DNA from: Prorocentrum cordatum
Lineage: Eukaryota; Sar; Dinophyceae; Prorocentrales; Prorocentraceae
Reading direction: 5' to 3'
Length of the DNA: 64,000 bases
Assembly: GCA_963575745.1 (NCBI GenBank)
Contig: CAUYUJ010013836.1
Coordinates: 162,501 to 226,500 of the forward strand
Both the position numbers and the translations under genes were made by a program. This document shows positions 29,508 through 38,264 of this stretch, in pieces. Below the pieces are notes generated by a model, which was not told the DNA's origin, made no database searches, and saw nothing but the letters and a program-made list of their open reading frames with translations. Each line of letters begins with the position of its first letter. Within the stretch, counting starts at the first letter, position 1.

Positions 29508-32128
29508 CGTGGAGCGGGCGGCGGGACTTGGGGCCCCCCGCCGCCCCGAAGCTCGAGCACCAGGCCCTTTTTCGCGGCCCCAGTGCCGCCACCGATGATC
29601 TACGCCATCGGGATTTTTTTCCGCTTCCTCACGTGGCTCGACGGACTGAGCGCGTGCCCGGCCGCCGCCCCTGCAGGGCCGTGCGCCAGCGGCTCCGCCG
29701 CTCCGACGTGCTGCTGCAGTGGGCCGACCATGGCATTGACGCGCTGAACTGCCTGTATGGTCACGCTGGCTCACCTCCTTCGGCGCCCGCGAACCTGGGG
29801 CAGCAGACGAGCCTGAACTTTCTGGAGGACTGCTACCTGGGGATGGGCGCGATGCCGAGCGAGCCAGGTTTTTGTGAAGAAGCCCTCCGCGAGCTTCTCA
29901 GTGGCTCCACCGTCTACTCTGAGGATGGTGGCGCACGGGTCCCGTACTCTAAGGAGCTGGTCTCCTGGCCTGAGGTGGGTTCCAGCCCCGTCGATCTTGT
30001 GGGCTGCCTCACTCAGGATGATGCTGATTGGGCACGGGATTGGCGACATAACTTGCTCAAGACGCCCGACGAGGCGCTGCTCGGGGCCCGACAAGCTTGC
30101 CCTCGCGGACCTTTCGTTGACCCTCGGTTGGCGCGAGACCCAGTTTTGTATGGTGATTTTGTTCGGCGGCTTCGTCAATGTGGACTGTTGCGCTTCAAGG
30201 TGGCCTCCGCTGCCAAGCACATGATTGGTGTATTTTTTGTGAGGAAGAAGTCCGGCAAGCTTCGCATAGTGTTCGACACGAGGTATGCCAGCGCCCACTT
30301 CCACCCGGCGCCCGCGACGCGGCTGCCCACGGCGGCCGCGGTGTCTTCAGTGGAGTCGGGCGGCTTGCCCCTGTGCGTGGCGGCCGGCGACCTCGACAAT
30401 GCCTTCTACCGTCTCAGGCCCATGCCGGGCTTAGAGGACTACTTCACGCTGCCCCCGCTCTCCTCGTCCCTCGCGGGCATCACGGAGTTGGAGGGGGTGA
30501 GCATTCCGGAAGGGTCCAGCTTGGTTCCCTGCCTTACCATCCTGCCCATGGGGTGGTCGTGGGCGATGCACTTCTGCCAGGCCGTGACCATGCGCGCCAT
30601 CTCTCTGGCGGGCTTCGCGGACTCGCAGATTGTGGAGGACGGTCGTGCCAGCGTGGCCCTGCCCGACCGCTCAGACACGGCGGCGGCGGGCTACGTGGAC
30701 AACTTCTACGTCTTCGGCCACGACGCCTCGCTGGTCACGCAGCGCCGGGACGACGTGTCCGCCGTCTTGCGCGGGTGGGGCTTGACCGTCCACGAGGAGA
30801 CGGATGCCTCCCACGACGCCGTGCTGGTGGGCCTGGAGCTCAGGCAGGGCCGCTGGCTGTCCATCAAGCGCCGCAACCTGTGGCGGCTCCGTGCGGCGCT
30901 GGATACCGTGCTACGCCGGGGCTGCTGCTCCAGCAAGATGCTTGAGGTGCTGGTGGGCCACATCACGTGGGCCTGCTTGATCCGCCGTGAGCTGCTGTGC
31001 GTGCTGAGCTCCGTGTACCCGTATATGGCGGCCGGCCTGCCGACGACCTCGCGGCTGTGGCCCTCCGTGCGCCAGGAGCTGTGGCTCGTCCGCTCGCTGC
31101 TCCCGCTCCTTCAGAAGGACTTGAGCAGCCCGTGGCACGACGTGGTCGGAGTGAGCGACGCCTCCGAGTTCGGAGTCGGCGTCGCCGTGCGGCCGGTGCG
31201 GCCTGACGCTGCGGCGCAGCGCGGCCGCCAGTGCGAGAGGTGGCGTTACCGAGTGCACGGTGCCGAGAAGGCCCGCGAGAGAGCCCTCCGCCCTCAGCCT
31301 CTACCATCCTCTGCATCCGCCACAGCTTCGCTGCCTGCCGGACTGCAAGGCCTGGACGTCTTGGGGCTGGAATCCTTCATCCGGGTGCACCCGAGGGAGT
31401 TCATGGAGGTGCCCAAGGAGTTAATCGACGGGGCTCGCTGGGCTCCTGTTATCGCATCAAGGGTCGTCGTGCCCGACAACATTCTAGCTCTGGAGGGGGA
31501 CTCGTGTGTCTTGGGCATCAAGCACATCATGAGGTCCAGGGCCGCTTTCGGGAAGCACATACTTCTGTTCGTCGACAACATGCCGTTGGCCCTGGGTTGT
31601 TGTAGGGGAAGGGCCGCTTCCATTCATCTTCGTCGCTCTCTTCGTAAACTGTGTTGCTTGGCGCTGTGTTCAAATTGTACTATTCACATACGCTGGACGT
31701 GTAGCGAGTTCAACCCTGCCGATGCTCTCTCTCGTGGGCGTTTAGGCTGGTTCACAGGGCCTTACCGACGCGCTGCTGCCGCCCAGCCTGGCTGCTCTCG
31801 TGCGGGGCCCTCCGTGGCTGACGGGCCGACACCTGCAGGGGCCAGGCTCGATGGCGGGTGCCTCGGCCTCTCGCCGCCAGGCGGATCGCCGCCGCAGAGC
31901 TGCGGCGGCTCGCCAGGTAGCGTCCGAGCGGGGGCCCTCGGGCGGCCTCTCGGTGCTGGAGCGCACGGCGGTCAGGCCGGGCACGGAGCGCCTGTGCCAG
32001 GTGTACCTCCGGGCCTTCCTGCAGTTCTGCCTGGTCATGGCCATCGACTGGACGAGCGAGGTCGAGATGGACGTCGCCCTGGTCACGTACCTGAATTCGA
32101 TGTACTTCGAGGGCCGCGCCCCGAATGA
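29504..32128 (+). CDS. Reverse transcriptase-RNase H, DIRS type
   Basis: Open in one frame. Clear homology ends near 31750 and the remainder is out-of-frame overlap with the recombinase. No ATG stands at the beginning, and the frame is -1 relative to the gag stop, so expression by -1 frameshifting at AAGGGGTGA is possible. The RT spans about 30170-30990: GVFFVRKKSGKLRIVFDTR, AAGDLDNAFYRL (Asp near 30389), LPMGWSWAMHFCQ and YVDN at about 30692, the usual DD pair being DN here. RNase H follows: VVGVSDASEFGVGV (about 31142), LALEGDS, LLFVDNMPLALG and SEFNPADALSRG (about 31705). Its role is cDNA synthesis from element RNA. A YVDN-type box and SxxNxADALSR ending are typical of DIRS-like elements. 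Confidence 0.88.
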   Translation: MTWSGRRDLGPPAAPKLEHQALFRGPSAATDDLRHRDFFPLPHVARRTERVPGRRPCRAVRQRLRRSDVLLQWADHGIDALNCLYGHAGSPPSAPANLGQQTSLNFLEDCYLGMGAMPSEPGFCEEALRELLSGSTVYSEDGGARVPYSKELVSWPEVGSSPVDLVGCLTQDDADWARDWRHNLLKTPDEALLGARQACPRGPFVDPRLARDPVLYGDFVRRLRQCGLLRFKVASAAKHMIGVFFVRKKSGKLRIVFDTRYASAHFHPAPATRLPTAAAVSSVESGGLPLCVAAGDLDNAFYRLRPMPGLEDYFTLPPLSSSLAGITELEGVSIPEGSSLVPCLTILPMGWSWAMHFCQAVTMRAISLAGFADSQIVEDGRASVALPDRSDTAAAGYVDNFYVFGHDASLVTQRRDDVSAVLRGWGLTVHEETDASHDAVLVGLELRQGRWLSIKRRNLWRLRAALDTVLRRGCCSSKMLEVLVGHITWACLIRRELLCVLSSVYPYMAAGLPTTSRLWPSVRQELWLVRSLLPLLQKDLSSPWHDVVGVSDASEFGVGVAVRPVRPDAAAQRGRQCERWRYRVHGAEKARERALRPQPLPSSASATASLPAGLQGLDVLGLESFIRVHPREFMEVPKELIDGARWAPVIASRVVVPDNILALEGDSCVLGIKHIMRSRAAFGKHILLFVDNMPLALGCCRGRAASIHLRRSLRKLCCLALCSNCTIHIRWTCSEFNPADALSRGRLGWFTGPYRRAAAAQPGCSRAGPSVADGPTPAGARLDGGCLGLSPPGGSPPQSCGGSPGSVRAGALGRPLGAGAHGGQAGHGAPVPGVPPGLPAVLPGHGHRLDERGRDGRRPGHVPEFDVLRGPRPE

Positions 32129-32980
32129 GGGCTCCGTGCTGCTGGCGTCGCTGGCGCACTACGCGCCGGCGCTGTACAAGAGGACGGCGCAGGCCTTGCC
32201 AAGGGCGACGCGTTGTCTGGCGGGCTGGCGCCGGCGCGTCCCGACCAGGATGCGCCTGCCGCTGCCTCGCCGGGCCGCCTTCGCCATCGCCGGGACGCTG
32301 GCTGCCTGGGGCCACCCGCGCATGGGGCTCTTCGTGATGCTGTCGTTCGCGGCGTATCTCCGCCCGCAGGAGGCCTTCCGCCTGGCCGGGCGCCACCTCG
32401 TGCCGCCGGTGGCCCACCTGGGACAGGCCCCCACTCGTGGGGGCTGCTGCTGCACGACTCCGACTTGCAGCTGCCCGGGAAGACCAACCTCTGGGACGAG
32501 AGCGTGCTGCTGGACCAGGCGCCGTGGCTCGAGCCAGCCCTGGAGGCGCTGAGGACTGTCGCGGGCGACGGCCCCCTGTGGGACTTCCTGCCTACGTCGA
32601 TTGCTCGGCTCTTCGAGGATGCGTGCCACGCCCTGGGCCTGATGCACTTGCAGCCGCATCTGTACTCCCTCCGTCACGGGGGCGCCAGCGAGGACCTGCT
32701 GTCTGGCGCCAGGACGCCGGAGCAGGTCATGCGGCGGGGTCGCTGGGCCACAGTGGCCTCGCTCCGCCGCTACGGCAAGGAGACTCGCCTCCTCCGGGAG
32801 GCCGCCAAGGTGGACCCCGACGTGCTGCTGTTCGGCGAGATCGTGGAGCGCAACTTCCTGGATGTGCTGCGGGGCGGCCCCTTGCTGCCGCTGGTGTGGG
32901 CCGAGCTGCCTGCCAGCGTTGGCCCCCGCCTGCGGGGAGGGCCCGGGGCCCCCGCCGCCACGCGGCGCCGCCGGCGCTGA
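31800..32980 (+). CDS. Tyrosine recombinase (one frameshift)
   Basis: It begins in the frame of 31800, overlapping the RT ORF tail. The core-binding part contains TERLCQVYLRAFLQFC and GRAPNEGSVLLASLAHY. The catalytic part begins LFVMLSFAAYLRPQEAFRL (first Arg near 32359). One C appears lost in the C-run 32428-32432. Adding it back joins to WGLLLHDSDLQLPGKTNLW in the next frame. Then come YSLRHGGASED (Arg-His pair near 32675) and RGRWATVASLRRYGK, with the nucleophilic Tyr near 32773. The enzyme would integrate the circular cDNA through a 3'-phosphotyrosine intermediate. The box II first histidine seems to be Tyr, as far as I can see. Confidence 0.82.
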
Positions 32981-32982
32981 CG

Positions 32983-33801
32983 GCGTCGCCTCAGGCCGCG
33001 CGGCTTCACCTGCAGCGGCGATGCCGCCGAGGCCGCGCTGGCGCCAGCAAGTGGAGGAGCTGCCTGTTTCTGGAGCTGTTCGCAGGGCAGGGTCGCATCT
33101 CCAAGCGCATCCGCGACCTTGGCTACGGCTGCCTGGGCCTGGACCTCGTTCACGGGGCCTGTGAGGATCACCTCCACACCACGTTCGAGTCGGTTGTGCG
33201 CGGGTGGCTTCTGAGCAAAGCCATTGTAGGTCTGTGGCTGGGCACTCCCTGTACGTCCTGGTCGCAAGCTCTCAGAGACCCTCTGCGCTCCAGTCGTTTC
33301 CCCATGGGAAAACCAGGTCTGTCTGGACCTCGGCTGGACCGCCTCCGCGTAGGCAATCGCTCGTTCTACTTTTCTTGCCGGCTCATCCGGCTCTGCATCC
33401 AGATTGGCTGCCCTGTCTTTTTGGAGAACCCTCGCGGGTCGCTGCTCTGGCACGCCCCCGAGATGGTCAAACTTCTTTCAGACTCATCGTGCGCCATTCA
33501 CAAGATGGACATGTGCCGATTTGGCACACCCTTTAAGAAGCCGACTACAGTGGCCTGCTGGAATGCAGGCGTCTTCCCCAGCTTATGTAAATCGTGCTCT
33601 GGCAAGGGAGGCATTTGCTCGTCGACTGGCCTGCCCCACCTCATCCTCCAAGGCCGAGACAAAGGTGCGCCTGCCCGCCGCACCGAGCTGGCCGCGGCTT
33701 ACTCGCCTCATTTCGCCCGCTCGGCCGCCCTTGCCATGACACACTCTGCCAACGCTCTCAGAGAGAAATGGATGATGGATGCTGCCTTCAAAATCACGTA
33801 G
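32983..33801 (+). CDS. C5-cytosine-DNA-methyltransferase-like domain
   Basis: Frame of 33801. No ATG lies between the recombinase stop (32978) and the domain, so it is probably produced as a fusion or by frameshift. About 250 residues. Motif I-like FLELFAGQGRISKRI (about 33067), acidic GLDLVHG, motif IV-like LGTPCTSWSQ with the Pro-Cys of cytosine-C5 enzymes (about 33241), motif VI-like VFLENPRGSLLW (about 33417), CRFGTPFKKPT, and a C-terminal block HLILQG..RRTELAAAYSPHFA. DPPY/NPPY motifs of adenine enzymes are absent. Classical DIRS and PAT elements carry a DAM-like N6-adenine domain instead. Dinoflagellate retrotransposons with captured C5 methyltransferases have been reported. Self-methylation of new copies is an inference. 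It is shorter than host DNMTs and lacks an obvious target-recognition region. Confidence 0.75.
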   Translation, partial: ASPQAARLHLQRRCRRGRAGASKWRSCLFLELFAGQGRISKRIRDLGYGCLGLDLVHGACEDHLHTTFESVVRGWLLSKAIVGLWLGTPCTSWSQALRDPLRSSRFPMGKPGLSGPRLDRLRVGNRSFYFSCRLIRLCIQIGCPVFLENPRGSLLWHAPEMVKLLSDSSCAIHKMDMCRFGTPFKKPTTVACWNAGVFPSLCKSCSGKGGICSSTGLPHLILQGRDKGAPARRTELAAAYSPHFARSAALAMTHSANALREKWMMDAAFKIT

Positions 33802-33889
33802 TCTCTTCTCGGTAGTTTAGGTTATTTCACGTGCGTAGTTCGTTTTCGGCCACTGGTGTGGCCAGGACTGCTCTGCGGGATTCGGGTGG
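33802..33889 (+). other. Spacer between methyltransferase stop and B1
   Basis: 88 bp of 3' sequence within the element, no ORF. Confidence 0.6.
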
Positions 33890-34031
33890 TCTCATTAGTG
33901 TCTTCGAGGGTGTGCGGCTATCGCCGGGATCAGCTGTCTCATGTATAGCCTCCGGTTTGCCGTGGCCTCGCCCTCCCGCGCTCGTCCCCATAGTAAATAC
34001 ATCGTCCTGGCATCTGGGGAGTGGAAGTAGC
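33890..34031 (+). repeat. Split direct repeat B1
   Basis: 142 bp matching B2 (34166-34307) with three differences by eye. It ends AGTAGC directly against A2, so B1-A2 reproduces the expected circle junction. Confidence 0.9.
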
Positions 34032-34114
34032 TGATCCTTTTAACAAGTGTATGCTGCGTACCACGGCGAAGTTGCCGCACTTGATGGTCATCCGTTGCCA
34101 TCTCGCTCTAGCCT
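34032..34114 (+). repeat. Split direct repeat A2
   Basis: 83-bp copy of A1, starting TGATCCTTTTAACAAG directly after B1. Confidence 0.9.
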
Positions 34115-34165
34115 CCCCTCCCGCTCCTCCCTTGCTCTCTCTCGTTTGCTCGGTTTTCAGGTGGC

Positions 34166-34307
34166 TCTCATCAGTGTCTTCGAGGGTGTGCGGCTATCGC
34201 CGGGATCAGCTGTCTCATGTATAGCCTCCGGTTTGCCGTGGCCTCGCCCTCCCGCGCTTGTCCCCATAGTAAATACATCGTCCTGGCATCTGGGGAGTGA
34301 AAGTAGC
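34166..34307 (+). repeat. Split direct repeat B2 (right end of element)
   Basis: Second 142-bp B copy, ending AGTAGC and followed directly by TATATA. It is separated from A2 by a 51-bp pyrimidine-rich linker. Confidence 0.9.

Positions 34308-34358
<51 letters not shown>
34308..34358. repeat. TA dinucleotide tract at the element's right end
   Basis: About 50 bp of TA. A shorter TA tract (27754-27772) flanks the left end, so the element appears to have inserted into a TA microsatellite. Confidence 0.9.
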
Positions 34359-34360
<2 letters not shown>

Positions 34361-34869
34361 TTCTTTTGTGGGTTCGTGGGTCGAGCATGTTTCGCGACGT
34401 CGGATCTCAGGGGAGAAGGGGCGGGGGAGGATGGGGATAGGCGAGGGAGGACGAAAAGGGAGGGCGGGGAGGCCTGGACGTGGAGGGTGGACGAGGAGGG
34501 ACGAGGGCCCTGAAGTGGCGCGGCCCGCTCCGGAGGGCCTCGCCTTCGGCGCACCCTGGCCCTCCAGCGGATGCCAGCGGAAGCAAAACGTTGGCGGGCT
34601 CGCCGGGTCTCCGCCAACGAAGAGCCAGCGGCAGGAACCGCGAGACGGCAGCATTTTCGGGTCTAGGGTAATGTTTGGGGTCGGACATGCGGCGCTGGGG
34701 TGCCTCAATCCCGTGATTGGACCCAGTCCTTTGGAGGGCACGGTTGCCCCGAACGCAAAACGCAGTTGGTTCTCAAGGCCAATGCGATCCTTATGAACAG
34801 TGAGTGCTAGCGCTGGGTGGGGAGCGATACGGGAGGAGGTTGAGGAGGAGGAGGAGGAGGAGAGAAGGA
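34359..34869. other. No gene recognised
   Basis: GC-rich sequence without a recognisable domain or repeat array. Confidence 0.5.
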
Positions 34870-35233
34870 GGAATGAAGGGGGTTAGGGGTGGAGGGATGA
34901 TGATGATGATGATGAGAATGGTGATGATGATGATGATGATGATGGTGATGATGATTCTTATGACGATGATGATGCTGCTGCTGATGATGATGATGCTGAT
35001 TATCATGATGATGCCGATGATGATGCTGCTGATAATGATGACGATGACGATGGTGATGATGATGCTAATGATGATAGTGACGATGATGATCATGCTGATG
35101 ATGATGCTGATGTTGACGATGATGATGATCATGCTGATGATGATGACGATGAAGGTGACGATGATTATGCTCATGGTGATGGTGCTGCTGATGATGATTC
35201 TGATGATGACGACGACGATGATGATGGTGCTGC

Positions 35234-35268
<35 letters not shown>

Positions 35269-35961
35269 ATGCTAATGATGATAATGATGATGAGGATGAG
35301 GATGACTATGAGGATGGATGGTGATGTTAATGATGCTGCTGCTGTTGATGCTGATGATGATGCTGACGATGCTGCTGATGATGGAGAAGGATCAGAAGGA
35401 GAAAGAGGACTAGGACTAGGATGAGGCGGAGGAGAGGAGGCGGAGGATGAGGACGAGGAGGAGGCGGGTGAAGTGGAGGCGGATGAGGAGGACGAGGAGG
35501 AGGCAGAGGACGAGAAGGCGGAGAGAGAGACAGAGAGAGAGAGAGATAATGAGGAGGACGAGGTGGGACAACGATGATGGTTGTTCTGGTGATGATGGTG
35601 ATGATGATGGTGATGATGGTGCTGCTGCTTCTGCTGCTGCTGATGATGATGCTGTTGACGAGGTTGATGATGGATATGGTTAGTGAAGTGATGCTGATGC
35701 GGATGCTGGTGCTGGTGATGATTGTGTTGAGGGTGTTGATGATTGTGGTGGCGGCGGTGGTGGTGTTTGTGGTTGTGGTTGTGATCGTGATGACGATGAT
35801 ACTGCCGATGATGCTGCTGCTGACGATGATGATGATGATGCTGCTGATGCTGATGCTGACGCTGATGCTGATGCTGACGCTGATGCTGATGCTGATGCTG
35901 CTGTTGGTGATGCTGGTGATTCTGGTGATGCTGGTGATGATGATGATGGTGATGACGATAC

Positions 35962-36019
<58 letters not shown>

Positions 36020-36254
36020 ATGATACTGATGATGATGCTGCTGATGATGATGATCATCATGATTATGGGGATGATGCTGCAGATGATGAGGACGATGATG
36101 ATGATGATGATGATGAGGATGATGCTGCTGACGATGACGCATATGATAATAATAATGAGGATGCCGATGATGATGCTGATGATGATGCTGCTGATCATGA
36201 TGATGCTGCTGATGATGACGATGCTGATGCTGATGCTGATGCTGATGCTGATGC

Positions 36255-36299
<45 letters not shown>

Positions 36300-36330
36300 C
36301 GATGATTATGATGATGATGATGATGATGAT
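34870..36330. repeat. GAT/ATG microsatellite, first block
   Basis: About 1.4 kb of GAT units with GCT, GAC and GGT variants, interrupted at 35430-35570 by a GGA/GAG-rich patch. All frames on both strands stay open, so the long Met/Ile/His/Ser reading frames are artefacts. Confidence 0.92.
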
Positions 36331-36600
36331 GATGAGCGAGCGACCGTGGCGTTACCTGAAGGTTTGCCGAAGAGCAAATACGCATGCTTGAGGCCGGCTG
36401 TGCTCGGGCTCCAGGCGGAAGCTGCGCTACGTGCAACACGCCTTTGTTGCGCAGCCACGCTGTCGAGGTGGCCGCCGCCGCCGTTGTCGAGCCACGAGGC
36501 GCCCTTTACAGGCCAACACGTCGGCACGTACCAGCTCTCGATCGGCTTGGTCCGCGGCCTCGATCAAGGAGTCCTCGTATCTGTGGAGCCGGCCCGTGCG
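36331..36600. other. Non-repetitive island inside the GAT microsatellite
   Basis: 270 bp of ordinary-complexity sequence between two GAT blocks. One plus frame reads LPEGLPKSKYACLRPAVLG onward and stays open across the island. No domain is recognised, and it may be a trapped exon or an insertion. Confidence 0.45.
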
Positions 36601-36808
36601 CATCATCTCATGGTGATGACGATGATGATGCTGATGATGCTGATGGTGATGATTATGATGATGATGCTGATGATGATGATGGTGATGCAGCTGATGATGA
36701 TGGTGATGATGATGACGGCGGCGACGATGATGATGATGATGATGATGGCTGTGGTGGTCGTGGTGGTGATGATGTTGCTGATGCTGATGCTGATGCTGAT
36801 GCTGATGC

Positions 36809-36869
<61 letters not shown>

Positions 36870-36950
36870 GCTGCTGCTGCTGATGATGATAGTGATGCTG
36901 CTGCTGATGATGATGATGATGCTGCTGATGACTATCATGACGAGGACGAG
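36601..36950. repeat. GAT/ATG microsatellite, second block
   Basis: About 350 bp of GAT, GCT and GGT units, continuing the first block. Confidence 0.92.
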
Positions 36951-37734
36951 GAGGGGGATGAGGAGGAGGGTGGGAGACGGGGGAGGACCAGGAGGAGGAG
37001 GAGGAGGAGGAGGAGGTGGAGGAGCTTTGTTGCCATCAGTCTGCCAGCCTGCGAGGTGGAGGACGGAGGCCGACATTGGGAGCGAGGGGAGGGGCAGAGG
37101 GGGGCAGCAGAGGGCGGGGGCACATGGGCTTCGACGACGGGCCCCGACTCGGTGGCTGCAGGGCGCGGCCAGCGCACACTTCGCGATGAGGCCAGCTCGG
37201 AGGCTCGTTGCTCTTCCTCCACTTTCTCCCGAAGTTTCCCCCCTGCTTCCGCGCCAATGCTTGTGATGACCATCTTGCTGACACATGCTTTCGTCTCTCA
37301 ATCTTGGTCAGCGCGTGGACGGAGCATTCACCCAAACATTCACCATGCAAGATCGGGGCATTCTGGGCGGTGTCGTCTGCAGTGCGGTCGCAGATCGCCT
37401 GTCGTTTGAACCAACAGTCGAATCTATTTGCACCCATGGGGGCGAGAAGGGGGAGGAGGAGGAGTGGGAGGCGGATGTGAAGATCAAACATGATGTCGGA
37501 ATGCGGATGGATGATGGCTGACTAGGACCTGGGCAGCAGTTTTACGCGAGCGAATGGGTGGGCAGAGCTGCAAGCAAACTGCAAACAAACGCTGCAGTCT
37601 TAGGAGCTGTAGCTTTTGGGTGTTTGATTCTACCAGGGCGAGCTGTGCCCCGCACGAGTTGAAGCTGCTTGGTTTGCACTCCTTGCGTGAATCAGCAGTG
37701 CGAATCTCCACGCTGAGGCGCAGGTCGGGGGATG
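36951..37734. other. No gene recognised; GGA tract at 36950-37020
   Basis: A short GGA microsatellite is followed by about 700 bp with overlapping short frames and no domain. Confidence 0.45.
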
Positions 37735-37870
37735 CCAGGGCTCCAAGGTGGTCACAGGAGGACTCCAAGACGGCTCAAGACCGCTCCAAAACGATCCAAG
37801 GCGGCCTCAAGGCGGCCCAAGAGGTCCCCAAGACGCCTCAGGAGGGCTCCAAGGTCCCTAACAGCGCCGT
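37735..37870. repeat. CCAAGA degenerate minisatellite (left outer arm)
   Basis: About ten units of the form CTCCAAGACGGC. Its reverse complement is found at 41205-41330 on the other side of the satellite array, including the boundary sequence next to the 16-bp minisatellite. Confidence 0.7.
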
Positions 37871-37872
37871 AG

Positions 37873-38190
37873 ATGCTTTTCGCCCGGGTTGGTTTTCGCC
37901 CGGTGCGTTTCGCCCGGTTCGTTTCGCCCGGGTTTGCTTTCGCCCTGTTGGCTTTCGCCCGGGTTGGCTTCCGCCCGGGTTGGCTTTCGCCCGGGTTGGC
38001 TTTCGCCCGGGTTGGCTTTCGCCAGGTTGGATTTCGCCCGGGGTGGCTTTCGCCCGGGTTGGCTTTCGCCCGGTTGGCTTTCGCCTTGTTGGCTTTCGCC
38101 TGGGTTGGCTTTCGCCTGGTTGGCTTTCGCCCGGGTTGGCTTTCGCCCGGGTTGGCTTTCGCCCGGGCTCGTTTTCGCCTGGGTTCAACT
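37873..38190. repeat. 15-16-bp minisatellite GGGTTGGCTTTCGCCC (left arm)
   Basis: About 20 copies of GGGTTGGCTTTCGCCC and variants such as GGTTCGTTTCGCCC. Inverted partner at 40905-41190. Confidence 0.88.
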
Positions 38191-38264
38191 TCGCCCTCCT
38201 CTTCCTCTTCTCCTCTTCCCTCTACTGTTCTTTCATGCTGCTGCTGCTGCTCCTCTTACCGAAC

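Larger units (their letters stand above)
27772..34307 (+). mobile_element. DIRS/Ngaro/PAT-like tyrosine-recombinase retrotransposon
   Basis: A 6.54-kb element with split direct repeats in the order A1 (27772-27854), ORFs, B1 (33890-34031), A2 (34032-34114), B2 (34166-34307), as described for PAT and Ngaro elements. It encodes RT and RNase H of DIRS type plus a tyrosine recombinase, and no integrase or LTRs are present. Integration is expected from a circular DNA through the recombinase. It sits inside a TA dinucleotide tract, with no target-site duplication beyond the shared T. A methyltransferase-like domain is encoded last. Two single-base homopolymer frameshifts (about 29260 and 32430) suggest recent decay or sequence error. 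Confidence 0.88.

Noticed and set aside
35327-36439. Long His/Ile/Ser ORFs in the GAT array
   Set aside because: They are pure microsatellite translation.
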